Source: Carideicomes alvinocaridis
GTDB taxonomy: Bacteria > Pseudomonadota > Alphaproteobacteria > Rhodobacterales > Rhodobacteraceae
DNA length: 64,000 bases
Direction of reading: 5' to 3'
Assembly: GCA_005473895.2 (NCBI GenBank)
Contig: SRJI02000004.1
Coordinates: 62,001 to 126,000, forward strand
Positions within the stretch are counted from its first letter, which is position 1. Every line of letters begins with the position of its first letter. Below, piece by piece: positions 45,108-52,904 of this stretch. The notes under the pieces are model-generated. The model was not told the DNA's origin and made no database searches. It was given only the letters and a program-made list of their open reading frames with translations. Made by a program: the position numbers and the translations under genes.

Positions 45108-46019
45108 ATGCGTCTGATCGCGGGCGCGCTCTGTGCCGCGCTCGCGCTTGGCGGGCCCGCCGTCGCGCAGGAGCGGACGAAGCTGGGCTACGGCCGCATC
45201 ATCAACAACGATGTCTTCTTCGACCTGCGGGACCGCTGGCAGACGACCTCTTTCCAGTCCTCCCGTGTCTACGGCCCCGCCTGGACCGGCACGTTGCCCG
45301 AAACCCCCGGCGCGCTGCTGGAATTCCGGCTGACCGGCGCCATGGTCGCGCCGGCGAGCCTTGCCGACCCCGACCCGGCCGACCGGCCCTGGGCGGGCTA
45401 CCTGGGGGCGGGGCTCCATACCCACTACCAGGCGCGCGGCTACGAGGTGTCGCTGGGCGCGGACCTGATCGTCACCGGACCGCAGCTTGGCCTGATGGAC
45501 CTGCAGCGCGGCGTTCACGACGTGATCAACGCGCCGCAGCCCTCGGCCGCGGTGGAGGCCGGGCAGATCGGCAACGGCACCTACCCGACGCTGGTGGTGG
45601 AGATGGGGCGCCCGCTGCCGCTGGGGGAGGGCGTCACCCTCCGCCCCTTCGTCCAGGGACGATGGGGGCTGGAGACACTGGCCCGCGCCGGGTTCGACAT
45701 GACCATCGGCCCGGCCGGCACCGGCGAATTGCTCGTCCGCGACGCCGTGACCGGGCAGCGCTATCCCTCCATCAAGCGCGACCAGCCCCGCCCCTCCTTC
45801 ATCATGGGCGCGGACCTGGCGCATGTGGGCCATTCCGTCCTGCTGCCGGAAAGCCGCGGGCTGGAGCTGACCGACGCCCGGCTGCGGGTCCGGTCAGGGG
45901 TTCACTGGCAGTCCCGCTGGGGCCGGTTCTTCTACGGTCTCACCTGGCTGGGCCGGGAATTCGAAGCCCAGCCCGAGGGCCAGATCGTGGGCTCGCTCCG
46001 GCTCGACCTCGACTTCTGA
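45108..46019 (+). CDS. LpxR-like outer-membrane protein (DUF2219 family)
   Basis: From ATG 45108 the protein has 303 residues. A signal peptide (MRLIAGALCAALALGGPAVA) is followed by RIINNDVFFDLRDRW, DRPWAGYLGAGLHTHYQ and GPQLGLMDLQRGVHDVIN, the segments that in Salmonella LpxR carry the asparagine/aspartate and histidine of the lipid A 3'-O-deacylase site. Alternating beta-strand pattern and the terminal phenylalanine (LRLDLDF) suit an outer-membrane barrel. Upstream ATGs at 45057 and 45075 are possible. The first overlaps the aminopeptidase. Lipid A deacylation is inferred. Confidence 0.8.
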   Translation: MRLIAGALCAALALGGPAVAQERTKLGYGRIINNDVFFDLRDRWQTTSFQSSRVYGPAWTGTLPETPGALLEFRLTGAMVAPASLADPDPADRPWAGYLGAGLHTHYQARGYEVSLGADLIVTGPQLGLMDLQRGVHDVINAPQPSAAVEAGQIGNGTYPTLVVEMGRPLPLGEGVTLRPFVQGRWGLETLARAGFDMTIGPAGTGELLVRDAVTGQRYPSIKRDQPRPSFIMGADLAHVGHSVLLPESRGLELTDARLRVRSGVHWQSRWGRFFYGLTWLGREFEAQPEGQIVGSLRLDLDF

Positions 46020-46149
46020 TCTGCCGGAGGTGAGGGAGCGGGGCCACAGTTGCTCGTCCGCCACAGGCAAGCGGTCAGGGTTTTCTGGCCAAGGCCGGGG
46101 GCCGCTGCTACCAAGATCCCAATAAAAAGACTTGAGGCAGGTACAGGGC

Positions 46150-47214
46150 ATGAAGACGGGCTTTCGCGGCACGTTCGTCATCTCCTGGTCGCAGACAAAG
46201 ATCGACGGGCTCGACGATGCCCCGGTGCCCGCGCTTTCGGTGGGCGCCGCCTGGGCCTGGTCGGGCGAAGCCGTTCGGGTGGACGGCCCCCGCGGCGTGT
46301 TGCGGCTGGAAGATGCGGAAGGAGAGGCAGGACTGCGCCAGAGCGCTGCGCGCATGGTCCGGCGTCTCGTGGGCGCGGCGATCACCGGCACCCCCGATCC
46401 CGAAGAGGTGGAGGTTGAGCATCCGCTCAGCGATTCCTCCTTCGTGGTGACGGACGGGCTGCGCAGCTACACCGTGACCCTGATCGAGACCGGGACCGGC
46501 GGGGCGCCGCTGCTGATGTTCCTCGACGACCTGCCGCCGCGGGGCCGCGACCTCTGGGTGGTTCACCATTCGCTCGACATGGCCATGGGCCGCGCAGTGC
46601 ATCGCGGCGAGACCGGGGTGATCTGTTTCGTCCCCGGCACGCGGATAGACACACCCGAGGGCCCGCGCCTGATCGAACATCTGCGCGAGGGCGACCTGGT
46701 GCAGACCAAGGATAACGGCCCGCAGGAGATCATCTGGAAAGGCAGCCGCCGCATGGGGGGCGCGCGGCTTCATGCCATGCCCGGCTTGCGGCCGGTACGC
46801 ATCCGCGCCGGCGCCTTCGGGATCGAACGTCCGGACGAAGAGCTGCTGGTCTCCCCGGATCATCGCCTGCTGGTGCAGGGGCCGGTGGCGCGCGCGCTGT
46901 TCAACACCCCCGAAGTGCTGGTCGCCGCGCGCGACCTCGTCAATGGCGGCACCATCCGCGTGGACCTAGCGCTGCCCGAGGTGACCTATGTCCACCTGCT
47001 GCTGCCCGACCACCAGGTGATCTGGGCCAACGGCGTGGAGACCGAAAGCTTCCACCCCGCCAATACGACCCTCGCGGCGCTCGGCGAGGGCGACCGCGCG
47101 CGCCTGATCGCGAGGGTGCCGGACCTGCAATACGATCCGCATCTCTATGGCGGCTACGCGCGGCGCAACCTCTCCCGCTCCGAGGCCGCGATCCTGCTGC
47201 ACGACGCGGCCTGA
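46150..47214 (+). CDS. Hint-domain (hedgehog/intein-like) protein
   Basis: A 354-residue protein. Residues 1-150 are not recognised. From about 155 it has a Hint domain: the catalytic-type cysteine C159 in ICFVPGTRIDTPEG, then IEHLREGDLVQT, SPDHRLLVQG and the closing WANGVETESFHPAN, where the usual terminal His-Asn/nucleophile is replaced by serine/histidine. Hint domains cut themselves or transfer the cleaved end. Many Rhodobacterales encode such proteins with unknown roles. No signal peptide is visible. It stands alone between two 100-130 base gaps. Confidence 0.85.
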   Translation: MKTGFRGTFVISWSQTKIDGLDDAPVPALSVGAAWAWSGEAVRVDGPRGVLRLEDAEGEAGLRQSAARMVRRLVGAAITGTPDPEEVEVEHPLSDSSFVVTDGLRSYTVTLIETGTGGAPLLMFLDDLPPRGRDLWVVHHSLDMAMGRAVHRGETGVICFVPGTRIDTPEGPRLIEHLREGDLVQTKDNGPQEIIWKGSRRMGGARLHAMPGLRPVRIRAGAFGIERPDEELLVSPDHRLLVQGPVARALFNTPEVLVAARDLVNGGTIRVDLALPEVTYVHLLLPDHQVIWANGVETESFHPANTTLAALGEGDRARLIARVPDLQYDPHLYGGYARRNLSRSEAAILLHDAA

Positions 47215-47316
47215 CCGGGGCTGGCGGGGCGCGGCATCGCCCGTTCTGACTTAATCAATTCGCAACGCCTCCCGCGGTATGCCGATGCTCATCGGAACCG
47301 GATGGGGAGTCGCGGA

Positions 47317-48645
47317 ATGAACGCTGCACGTCAGGTGGAACTTGAACGGGACCGGGGCACATCCGCAGGCGCCGGCATGCAGGCACACGGGGATCAGGGT
47401 GACAGCGGCGCGCCGCTGCCCGGCGAGGGTGTGTTCGAACCGCACGAGATGTTCTTTTCCCGCACCGACCACCGGGGCGTGATCGAGGCGGGCAACCGGG
47501 TTTTCGTGCGAACCTCCGGCTACCCGGCCGAACGCCTCGTCGGTGCCCCCCATCGCCTGATCCGGCACGAGGATATGCCGAAGGGCGTCTTTCACCTGTT
47601 CTGGGACTACCTGAAGGCGGGACGTCCGATTGCCGCCTATGTCAAGAACCGGTCGCGCGCCGGTCTGCCTTACTGGGTCTTCGCCGTCGCCACGCCGGTC
47701 GACGGCGGCTACCTCTCCGTGCGGATCAAGCCTGCGACCCAGATCTTCGAGACGGTGGTGAAGGAATACGAAAGCCTCCTCGCCCGCGAAAAGGCGGAGA
47801 AGCTCAGCCCGGAACAAAGCGCGCAGGCTCTCCGCGACCGGCTGGGCGAGCTCGGCTTCGGCGATTACGATGAGTTCATGACCCAGGCCCTGACCGCCGA
47901 GATCCAGCAGCGCGACCTTCACCTGGAGCGTGAGCCCGACAGCGACCTCGAACAGATGATCGAACTGTCCTCCAAGGTCGCCGAGGTGGAAAAGGCGGCG
48001 GACCAGCTCAAGCAGAGCTTTGCCGAGGTGGCGGACATCCCCTCCAACATGCAGATCATGGCCTCGCGGATCGAACGGGCCGGCGGACCGGTCAGCGTGC
48101 TGTCGATCAACTACACAAGGATGGCCGACGAGGCGCTGCAGCGGCTGCGCGACTTTGCCGGCGATTCCGAGGATGACGACATGTCCGAGATCCTGCGCGA
48201 CGGCATCTTCAAGCTGGGTGTCGCCCGGATCCAGCAGGAGGTGACCACGAATTCGCTCCGCAACGACACCCGGGCGGCGGAAAACCTGGAGAAGGAGCGC
48301 GGCATCCTGCGGGACCAGAACAAGCTCTACCAGGGAAAGGCGCAGCAGGCGCTCGGCCGGATCGTCACCGTGGTCACCCTGCGCGCCACGGCGGCGCGCG
48401 ACCTGCATCGCATGGTGCTGGGGCTGGATTCGGTGCGCCTGCTCTGCCGGGTGGAAAGCGGCCGGCTGGGCGGCGATGTCGGAGAGCTGGCCTCCATCGT
48501 CACCCGGCTCGACCGGCTGCACACCGAACTCGACCACCAGCTCGAAACCGTGAGCGCCCTTGCCGCCGGCGTCTCCGACGCGATCAACCGGTTCCGGCTG
48601 GTCCGCGACGGGGCGGCACCCCAGGCGGTGCAGGCGGCGGAGTGA
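47317..48645 (+). CDS. Soluble PAS-domain protein with degenerate chemoreceptor-like C-terminus
   Basis: A 442-residue protein. Residues about 38-135 form a PAS domain like the aerotaxis receptor Aer (FFSRTDHRGVIEAGNRVFVR, then GAPHRLIRHEDMPKGVFHLFW). Residues 195-330 are coiled-coil-like, and SNMQIMASRIERAGGPVSVLS resembles, in degraded form, the signalling tip of methyl-accepting chemotaxis proteins. There is no membrane helix. It may sense oxygen or redox in the cytoplasm. Partner and output are unknown. GGGGAG lies seven bases ahead of the ATG. Confidence 0.85.
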   Translation: MNAARQVELERDRGTSAGAGMQAHGDQGDSGAPLPGEGVFEPHEMFFSRTDHRGVIEAGNRVFVRTSGYPAERLVGAPHRLIRHEDMPKGVFHLFWDYLKAGRPIAAYVKNRSRAGLPYWVFAVATPVDGGYLSVRIKPATQIFETVVKEYESLLAREKAEKLSPEQSAQALRDRLGELGFGDYDEFMTQALTAEIQQRDLHLEREPDSDLEQMIELSSKVAEVEKAADQLKQSFAEVADIPSNMQIMASRIERAGGPVSVLSINYTRMADEALQRLRDFAGDSEDDDMSEILRDGIFKLGVARIQQEVTTNSLRNDTRAAENLEKERGILRDQNKLYQGKAQQALGRIVTVVTLRATAARDLHRMVLGLDSVRLLCRVESGRLGGDVGELASIVTRLDRLHTELDHQLETVSALAAGVSDAINRFRLVRDGAAPQAVQAAE

Positions 48646-48813
48646 TGGATAAGGGAGGGCGGAAGGGACCTGGTGACGGCCAGGTAGCATGCGGGAGCGG
48701 AGAGAGCGTCATGTCTCGATCACCCCCGTGAAACGACGCCTGCCGGAGGTGCTGAAGCGCACCGATCGAAGTCGCGGCGTGCCGAGAGGATATGGAGGCA
48801 GCACGACAACCTG

Positions 48814-48867
48814 AGGGCCGAGGATGGGACGATCAAGTGAAGGGCCGACGATGGGACGACCAAGACC
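48814..48867. repeat. Two tandem 27-base units
   Basis: Unit 48814-48840 and unit 48841-48867 agree in 22 of their first 24 bases (AGGGCCGAGGATGGGACGAT versus AGGGCCGACGATGGGACGAC at the start). They lie in the 279-base gap between the PAS gene and the thioredoxin gene. The gap has no convincing gene. Its purine-rich composition suggests a decayed coding or mobile sequence. Confidence 0.6.
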
Positions 48868-48924
48868 GCATTGATGGCCCCACCGAAGGGGAGCTTCAGC
48901 TGTTAATCATGCGGGAAGGCCCCC

Positions 48925-49494
48925 TCAGCCACCGTCGCCGGAAATCAGCGTCTCGACAATCGACTGCGCGGAGTCGGAGAACCAGTCGGCTTCGCCCCTC
49001 AGCCGGGCGACCTCCTGACCCTCCGGCGACACGATCAGCGTGACCGGCCGCGCCATCACACCCATCTCGCGGGCCAGCGCCGGGCGATCCTCGCGGTGGC
49101 CGGGCAGGTTGCTTACCCCCACCTCCTCGAAGAAGGCGGCGATCGCGGGCGGCGGGTTCTGCCCGCTGCTGGCGATGGTCACCACCTCGAAATCGTCACC
49201 GCCGAATTTCTCCTGCAGCGCCGAAAGCTCCGGCATCTCTTCCTTGCAGGGTGCGCACCAGGTGGCCCAGAAGTTCACCACCAGCCATTTGCCCTCCAGC
49301 TCGCCCAGCGTCATCTCGCCGCCGTCTTCCGACAGGAAGGCCGTCTTGCCCACGGGCTTCGGCGCGTCGTGGATCACCAGCTTCTTCATGTCGCCCTCGC
49401 GCAGCCCTTCCACCGCGGAAAGATCGGCGGCCAAGGCGGCATTTGCACCGCAAAGCAGAGCCATATAAAGGACGAGCGACTTGAACAGGTGCAT
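48925..49494 (-). CDS. TlpA-family thioredoxin, exported
   Basis: A 189-residue periplasmic thiol-disulfide protein. A signal peptide (LVLYMALLCGANAALA) is followed by the thioredoxin fold, with the active site C80-APC-C83 in NFWATWCAPCKEEMPEL and the cis-proline in MARPVTLIVSPEG. TlpA-type proteins reduce cysteines in cytochrome c or copper-centre assembly. The partner is not shown here. Its ATG lies 16 bases from that of the divergent argH, so both promoters must overlap the opposite gene. GGAGG lies four bases upstream. Confidence 0.9.
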   Translation of the reverse strand: MHLFKSLVLYMALLCGANAALAADLSAVEGLREGDMKKLVIHDAPKPVGKTAFLSEDGGEMTLGELEGKWLVVNFWATWCAPCKEEMPELSALQEKFGGDDFEVVTIASSGQNPPPAIAAFFEEVGVSNLPGHREDRPALAREMGVMARPVTLIVSPEGQEVARLRGEADWFSDSAQSIVETLISGDGG

Positions 49495-49510
49495 GGAGCC
49501 TCCGTAGGCA

Positions 49511-50902
49511 ATGTCGGACAATTCCTCGAACCAGATGTGGGGCGGCCGTTTCGCCGCGGGGCCGGACGCGATCATGGAGGCGATCAACGCCTCGATCGGC
49601 TTCGACAAGCGGCTGGCGGCACAGGATATCGCCGGCTCGAGGGCCCATGCCGCGATGCTCGCCGCCACGGGCATCATCTCTGATAAGGATGCCGAGGCGA
49701 TCCGGGAAGGGCTTCTCACGATCTTGTCAGAGATCGAGGGCGGCAGCTTCACCTTCTCCACCGCGCTGGAGGACATCCACATGAACGTGGAGGCCCGGCT
49801 GAAGGAGCTGCTGGGCGAACCGGCGGGCCGGCTGCACACGGCGCGCTCGCGCAACGACCAGGTGGCGACCGACTTCCGCCTCTGGGTGCGCGACCAGATC
49901 GACGCCGCGGACGAGGGGCTGACCGCGCTGATCCGGGCGCTGCTGACGCAGGCCGAGGCGGGCGCCGACTGGGTGATGCCGGGCTTCACCCACCTGCAGA
50001 CCGCGCAGCCGGTGACCTGGGGCCATCACATGATGGCCTATGTCGAGATGTTCGCACGCGACCGCTCGCGCCTGCGCGATGCCCGCGCCCGGATGAACGA
50101 AAGCCCGCTGGGCTGCGCGGCGCTGGCCGGCACCGGCTTTGCCATCGACCGCGAGATGACCGCGCGCGAGCTGGGCTTCGACCGGCCGGCGGCCAATTCG
50201 CTGGACGCAGTGTCGGACCGGGACTTCGCGCTGGAATTCCTGTCCTGCGCCTCGATCTGCGCCATGCACCTGTCGCGCCTCGCCGAGGAGCTGGTGATCT
50301 GGTCCTCGGCGCAGTTCCGCTTCGTCACCCTGTCGGACCGTTTCTCGACCGGCTCGTCGATCATGCCGCAGAAGAAGAACCCCGACGCGGCCGAGCTGCT
50401 GCGCGCCAAGGTGGGCCGCATCTTCGGCGCCAACGTGTCGCTGATGATGGTGATGAAGGGGCTGCCCTTGGCCTATTCCAAGGACATGCAGGAGGACAAG
50501 GAACAGGTCTTCGACGCCGCCGATTCCCTGATGCTCGCGCTGGCCGCGATGGAGGGGATGGTGCGCGACATGTCCGCCAACCGCGACGCCCTGCGCGCCG
50601 CCGCCGCCAGCGGCTTCTCCACCGCGACGGACCTTGCCGACTGGCTGGTGCGCGAGGCCGGGCTGCCCTTCCGCGAGGCGCATCACGCGACCGGCAGCCT
50701 TGTCGCCATGGCGGAAAAGGCGGGCTGCGACCTGCCGGACCTGACGCTGGAGCAGATGCAATCGGTGAACCCCGCGATCACCGAAGGCGTCTACGACGTT
50801 CTGGGGGTCGACAACTCGGTCGCCTCGCGCACATCCTATGGCGGGACCGCTCCCGACCAGGTGCGGGCCCAGATCGCCCGCTGGAAGGAGATCGTGGGAT
50901 GA
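49511..50902 (+). CDS. argH: Argininosuccinate lyase
   Basis: Splits argininosuccinate into arginine and fumarate, the last step of arginine synthesis. The 463-residue protein has the superfamily signature [12 protein letters not shown] (about 282-293), [14 protein letters not shown] (113-126) and [15 protein letters not shown]. Length is standard. The stop overlaps the next gene by four bases, making argH the first gene of a run that continues through a small lipoprotein and DUF2834 gene towards lysA. Confidence 0.97.
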   Translation: MSDNSSNQMWGGRFAAGPDAIMEAINASIGFDKRLAAQDIAGSRAHAAMLAATGIISDKDAEAIREGLLTILSEIEGGSFTFSTALEDIHMNVEARLKELLGEPAGRLHTARSRNDQVATDFRLWVRDQIDAADEGLTALIRALLTQAEAGADWVMPGFTHLQTAQPVTWGHHMMAYVEMFARDRSRLRDARARMNESPLGCAALAGTGFAIDREMTARELGFDRPAANSLDAVSDRDFALEFLSCASICAMHLSRLAEELVIWSSAQFRFVTLSDRFSTGSSIMPQKKNPDAAELLRAKVGRIFGANVSLMMVMKGLPLAYSKDMQEDKEQVFDAADSLMLALAAMEGMVRDMSANRDALRAAAASGFSTATDLADWLVREAGLPFREAHHATGSLVAMAEKAGCDLPDLTLEQMQSVNPAITEGVYDVLGVDNSVASRTSYGGTAPDQVRAQIARWKEIVG

Positions 50903-51078
50903 CACGGCTGATCGGGGCCCTGCTGCTGGGAAGCGCGCTGCTGACGGCCGGCTGCGGCGCCGACGGGGAGCCCGAGCGCCCGGCCTACGAGCCCCGCGGC
51001 GGCGCGGCACCGATGCCGGGCGAGCCGGGCGTGCGGCTTTCGGGCGACGCGCGCATCGGCGTCACCTGGAGGGAGTGA
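50899..51078 (+). CDS. Small lipoprotein, LptM-like candidate
   Basis: A 59-residue protein with a lipoprotein signal ([19 protein letters not shown]). The lipobox LTAGC makes the cysteine at residue 19 the lipidated N-terminus, leaving a 41-residue mature chain opening [17 protein letters not shown]. Small lipoproteins with a CGxKG-type start lie beside lysA or dapF in many Proteobacteria (LptM/LppL), where LptM helps the LPS translocon mature. This one has the same position but a looser motif, so the link is tentative. ATGA overlap with argH upstream, TGATG overlap downstream. Confidence 0.75.
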   Translation: MTRLIGALLLGSALLTAGCGADGEPERPAYEPRGGAAPMPGEPGVRLSGDARIGVTWRE

Positions 51079-51392
51079 TGTCGCCCCTGCGGCTGCTCTA
51101 CCTCGCGCTTGCGATCTGGGGCGCGGTGCATCCGATGTGGTATTTCCTGACCTGGTTCGGCACCCATGGCTGGTCGCTGTCGGGCATGGTCGAGGCCTGG
51201 CACGCCAATGCCGCGACCAGCGGGCTGACCTGGGACCTGACCATCGCGGCGGTGACGCTGACGCTCTGGGTGCTGGCCGAGGTCGCCGTGCGGCGCAACT
51301 GGGAGGCGCTGCTGGCGATCCCGGCAACGTTCCTCATCGGGGTCAGCTGCGGCCTGCCGCTCTACCTCTTCCTGCGGTCCCGCCCGGTCTGA
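51078..51392 (+). CDS. DUF2834 family membrane protein
   Basis: A 104-residue inner-membrane protein with three hydrophobic helices (about 4-25, 50-70 and 78-98). The pattern (PMWYFLTWFGTHGWSLSGM, WDLTIAAVTLTLWVLAEV and SCGLPLYLFLRSR) fits DUF2834. The function is unknown. Its ATG shares a base with the lipoprotein stop (TGATG) and GGAG lies just ahead, so it is translated with argH and the lipoprotein. The 138-base gap to lysA contains a repeat. Confidence 0.82.
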   Translation: MSPLRLLYLALAIWGAVHPMWYFLTWFGTHGWSLSGMVEAWHANAATSGLTWDLTIAAVTLTLWVLAEVAVRRNWEALLAIPATFLIGVSCGLPLYLFLRSRPV

Positions 51393-51410
51393 GGGCGCCT
51401 GAGACTTTCT

Positions 51411-51445
51411 TGCCTCCGGCGGGAGTTTCCCGGGCAAGATGAAGC
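51411..51445 (+). repeat. Intergenic repeat, GCCTCCGGCGGGAG type
   Basis: GCCTCCGGCGGGAGTTTCCC followed by GGGCAAGATGAAG. The GCCTCCGGCGG start is shared with the copy at 4771, and the GAAG end with all copies. I recall similar short sequences between genes of many Rhodobacterales. The hairpin CCTCCGGCGGG is short. Confidence 0.5.
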
Positions 51446-51530
51446 GGAGCCTGGGGCAGCGCAGGGCGGCGATTGAAACCGGCGGGGCTTCTGCTATGAC
51501 GCTGGCCGACGGACCGGCCCCGGGGATGAC

Positions 51531-52796
51531 ATGGACCATTTTCTCTATCGCGACGGCGTGCTTCATGCCGAGGACGTGCCCCTGACCGAGATCGCGGCAG
51601 AGGTCGGCACGCCCTTCTACTGCTACTCCACCGCCACGCTGACGCGGCATTTCCGGCTGTTCGACGAGGCGCTGGAGGGGACCGATCACCTTGTCTGCTA
51701 CGCGATGAAGGCGGCGTCCAACCAGGCGATCCTGACCACGCTGGCGGCGCTTGGGGCCGGGATGGACGTGGTGTCGGGCGGGGAATACGCGCGGGCGAAG
51801 GCGGCCGGCGTGCCGGGCGAGCGCATCGTCTTTTCCGGCGTCGGCAAGACCCGGGCCGAGATCGCCGATGCGTTGGAGGGCGGCATCCGCCAGTTCAACG
51901 TGGAATCCGAGCCCGAGCTTGCCGTGATCAGCGCGGTCGCCAGCGGCATGGGCGTGACCGCGCCGGTGACCATCCGCGTGAACCCCGACGTCGATGCCAA
52001 AACCCATGCCAAGATCTCCACCGGCAAGTCGGAGAACAAGTTCGGCATCCCCATCGCCCGTGCCCGCGAGGTCTATGCCGAGGCCGCGGCCCTGCCGGGG
52101 ATCGAGGTGGTGGGGATCGACGTGCATATCGGCTCTCAGTTGACCGACTTGGAGCCCTACCGCCTGGCCTATGAAAAGGTGGCGGACCTGACGCGGGCGC
52201 TGCGCGCGGACGGGCATGACATCAGGCGGCTGGATCTGGGCGGCGGGCTTGGCATCCCCTACGAGCGGTCGAATTCCGCGCCGCCGCTGCCGGTGGAATA
52301 CGGCGCGCTGGTCAAGGAGGTGCTGGGTGACCTGGGCTGCGAGCTGGAGATCGAGCCAGGGCGGCTGATCGCCGGGAATGCGGGCGTGCTGGTGTCGGAG
52401 GTCATCTACCTCAAATCCGGCGAGGGGCGGGATTTCCTGATCCTCGACGCGGCGATGAACGACCTGATCCGCCCGGCCATGTACGATGCCTGGCACGACA
52501 TCGTCCCGGTGCGGGAGCCCGCGCCGGGGGTGGAGACGGCGCCCTACGACATCGTCGGCCCGGTCTGCGAATCCGGCGATACGTTCGCCAAGGCGCGGCC
52601 GATGCCGCCGCTCGGTGCGGGGGACCTGGTGGCCTTCCGCTCGGCCGGGGCTTACGGCGCGGTGATGGCCAGCGAGTACAACAGCCGCCCGCTGGTGCCC
52701 GAGGTCATGGTGAAGGGCGATCAATTCGCCGTCATCCGCGCCCGCCCGACCTATGACGAGATCCTCAAACGCGATACGCTGCCCCCGTGGCTCTGA
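51531..52796 (+). CDS. lysA: Diaminopimelate decarboxylase
   Basis: Converts meso-diaminopimelate to lysine, the last step of lysine synthesis. The 421-residue PLP enzyme has the cofactor lysine K60 in CYAMKAASN, HIGSQLTDLEPY, DLGGGLGIPY for phosphate binding, EPGRLIAGNAG, and the partner-subunit segment GPVCESGDTFA. It is related in fold to the decarboxylase at 29474 but clearly separate. The TIGR02302 gene follows within 40-110 bases, the usual Rhodobacterales order. Confidence 0.97.
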   Translation: MDHFLYRDGVLHAEDVPLTEIAAEVGTPFYCYSTATLTRHFRLFDEALEGTDHLVCYAMKAASNQAILTTLAALGAGMDVVSGGEYARAKAAGVPGERIVFSGVGKTRAEIADALEGGIRQFNVESEPELAVISAVASGMGVTAPVTIRVNPDVDAKTHAKISTGKSENKFGIPIARAREVYAEAAALPGIEVVGIDVHIGSQLTDLEPYRLAYEKVADLTRALRADGHDIRRLDLGGGLGIPYERSNSAPPLPVEYGALVKEVLGDLGCELEIEPGRLIAGNAGVLVSEVIYLKSGEGRDFLILDAAMNDLIRPAMYDAWHDIVPVREPAPGVETAPYDIVGPVCESGDTFAKARPMPPLGAGDLVAFRSAGAYGAVMASEYNSRPLVPEVMVKGDQFAVIRARPTYDEILKRDTLPPWL

Positions 52797-52904
52797 CTGC
52801 GTGACGCGGGCGGGGCCCAGACGGAGGCCGGCCTGACAACGCCCGACCGCAAATCCGCCCTCGACCGCCTGCGCTGGCCCCTGCGCCTGACGCGGGCCGG
52901 ACTC

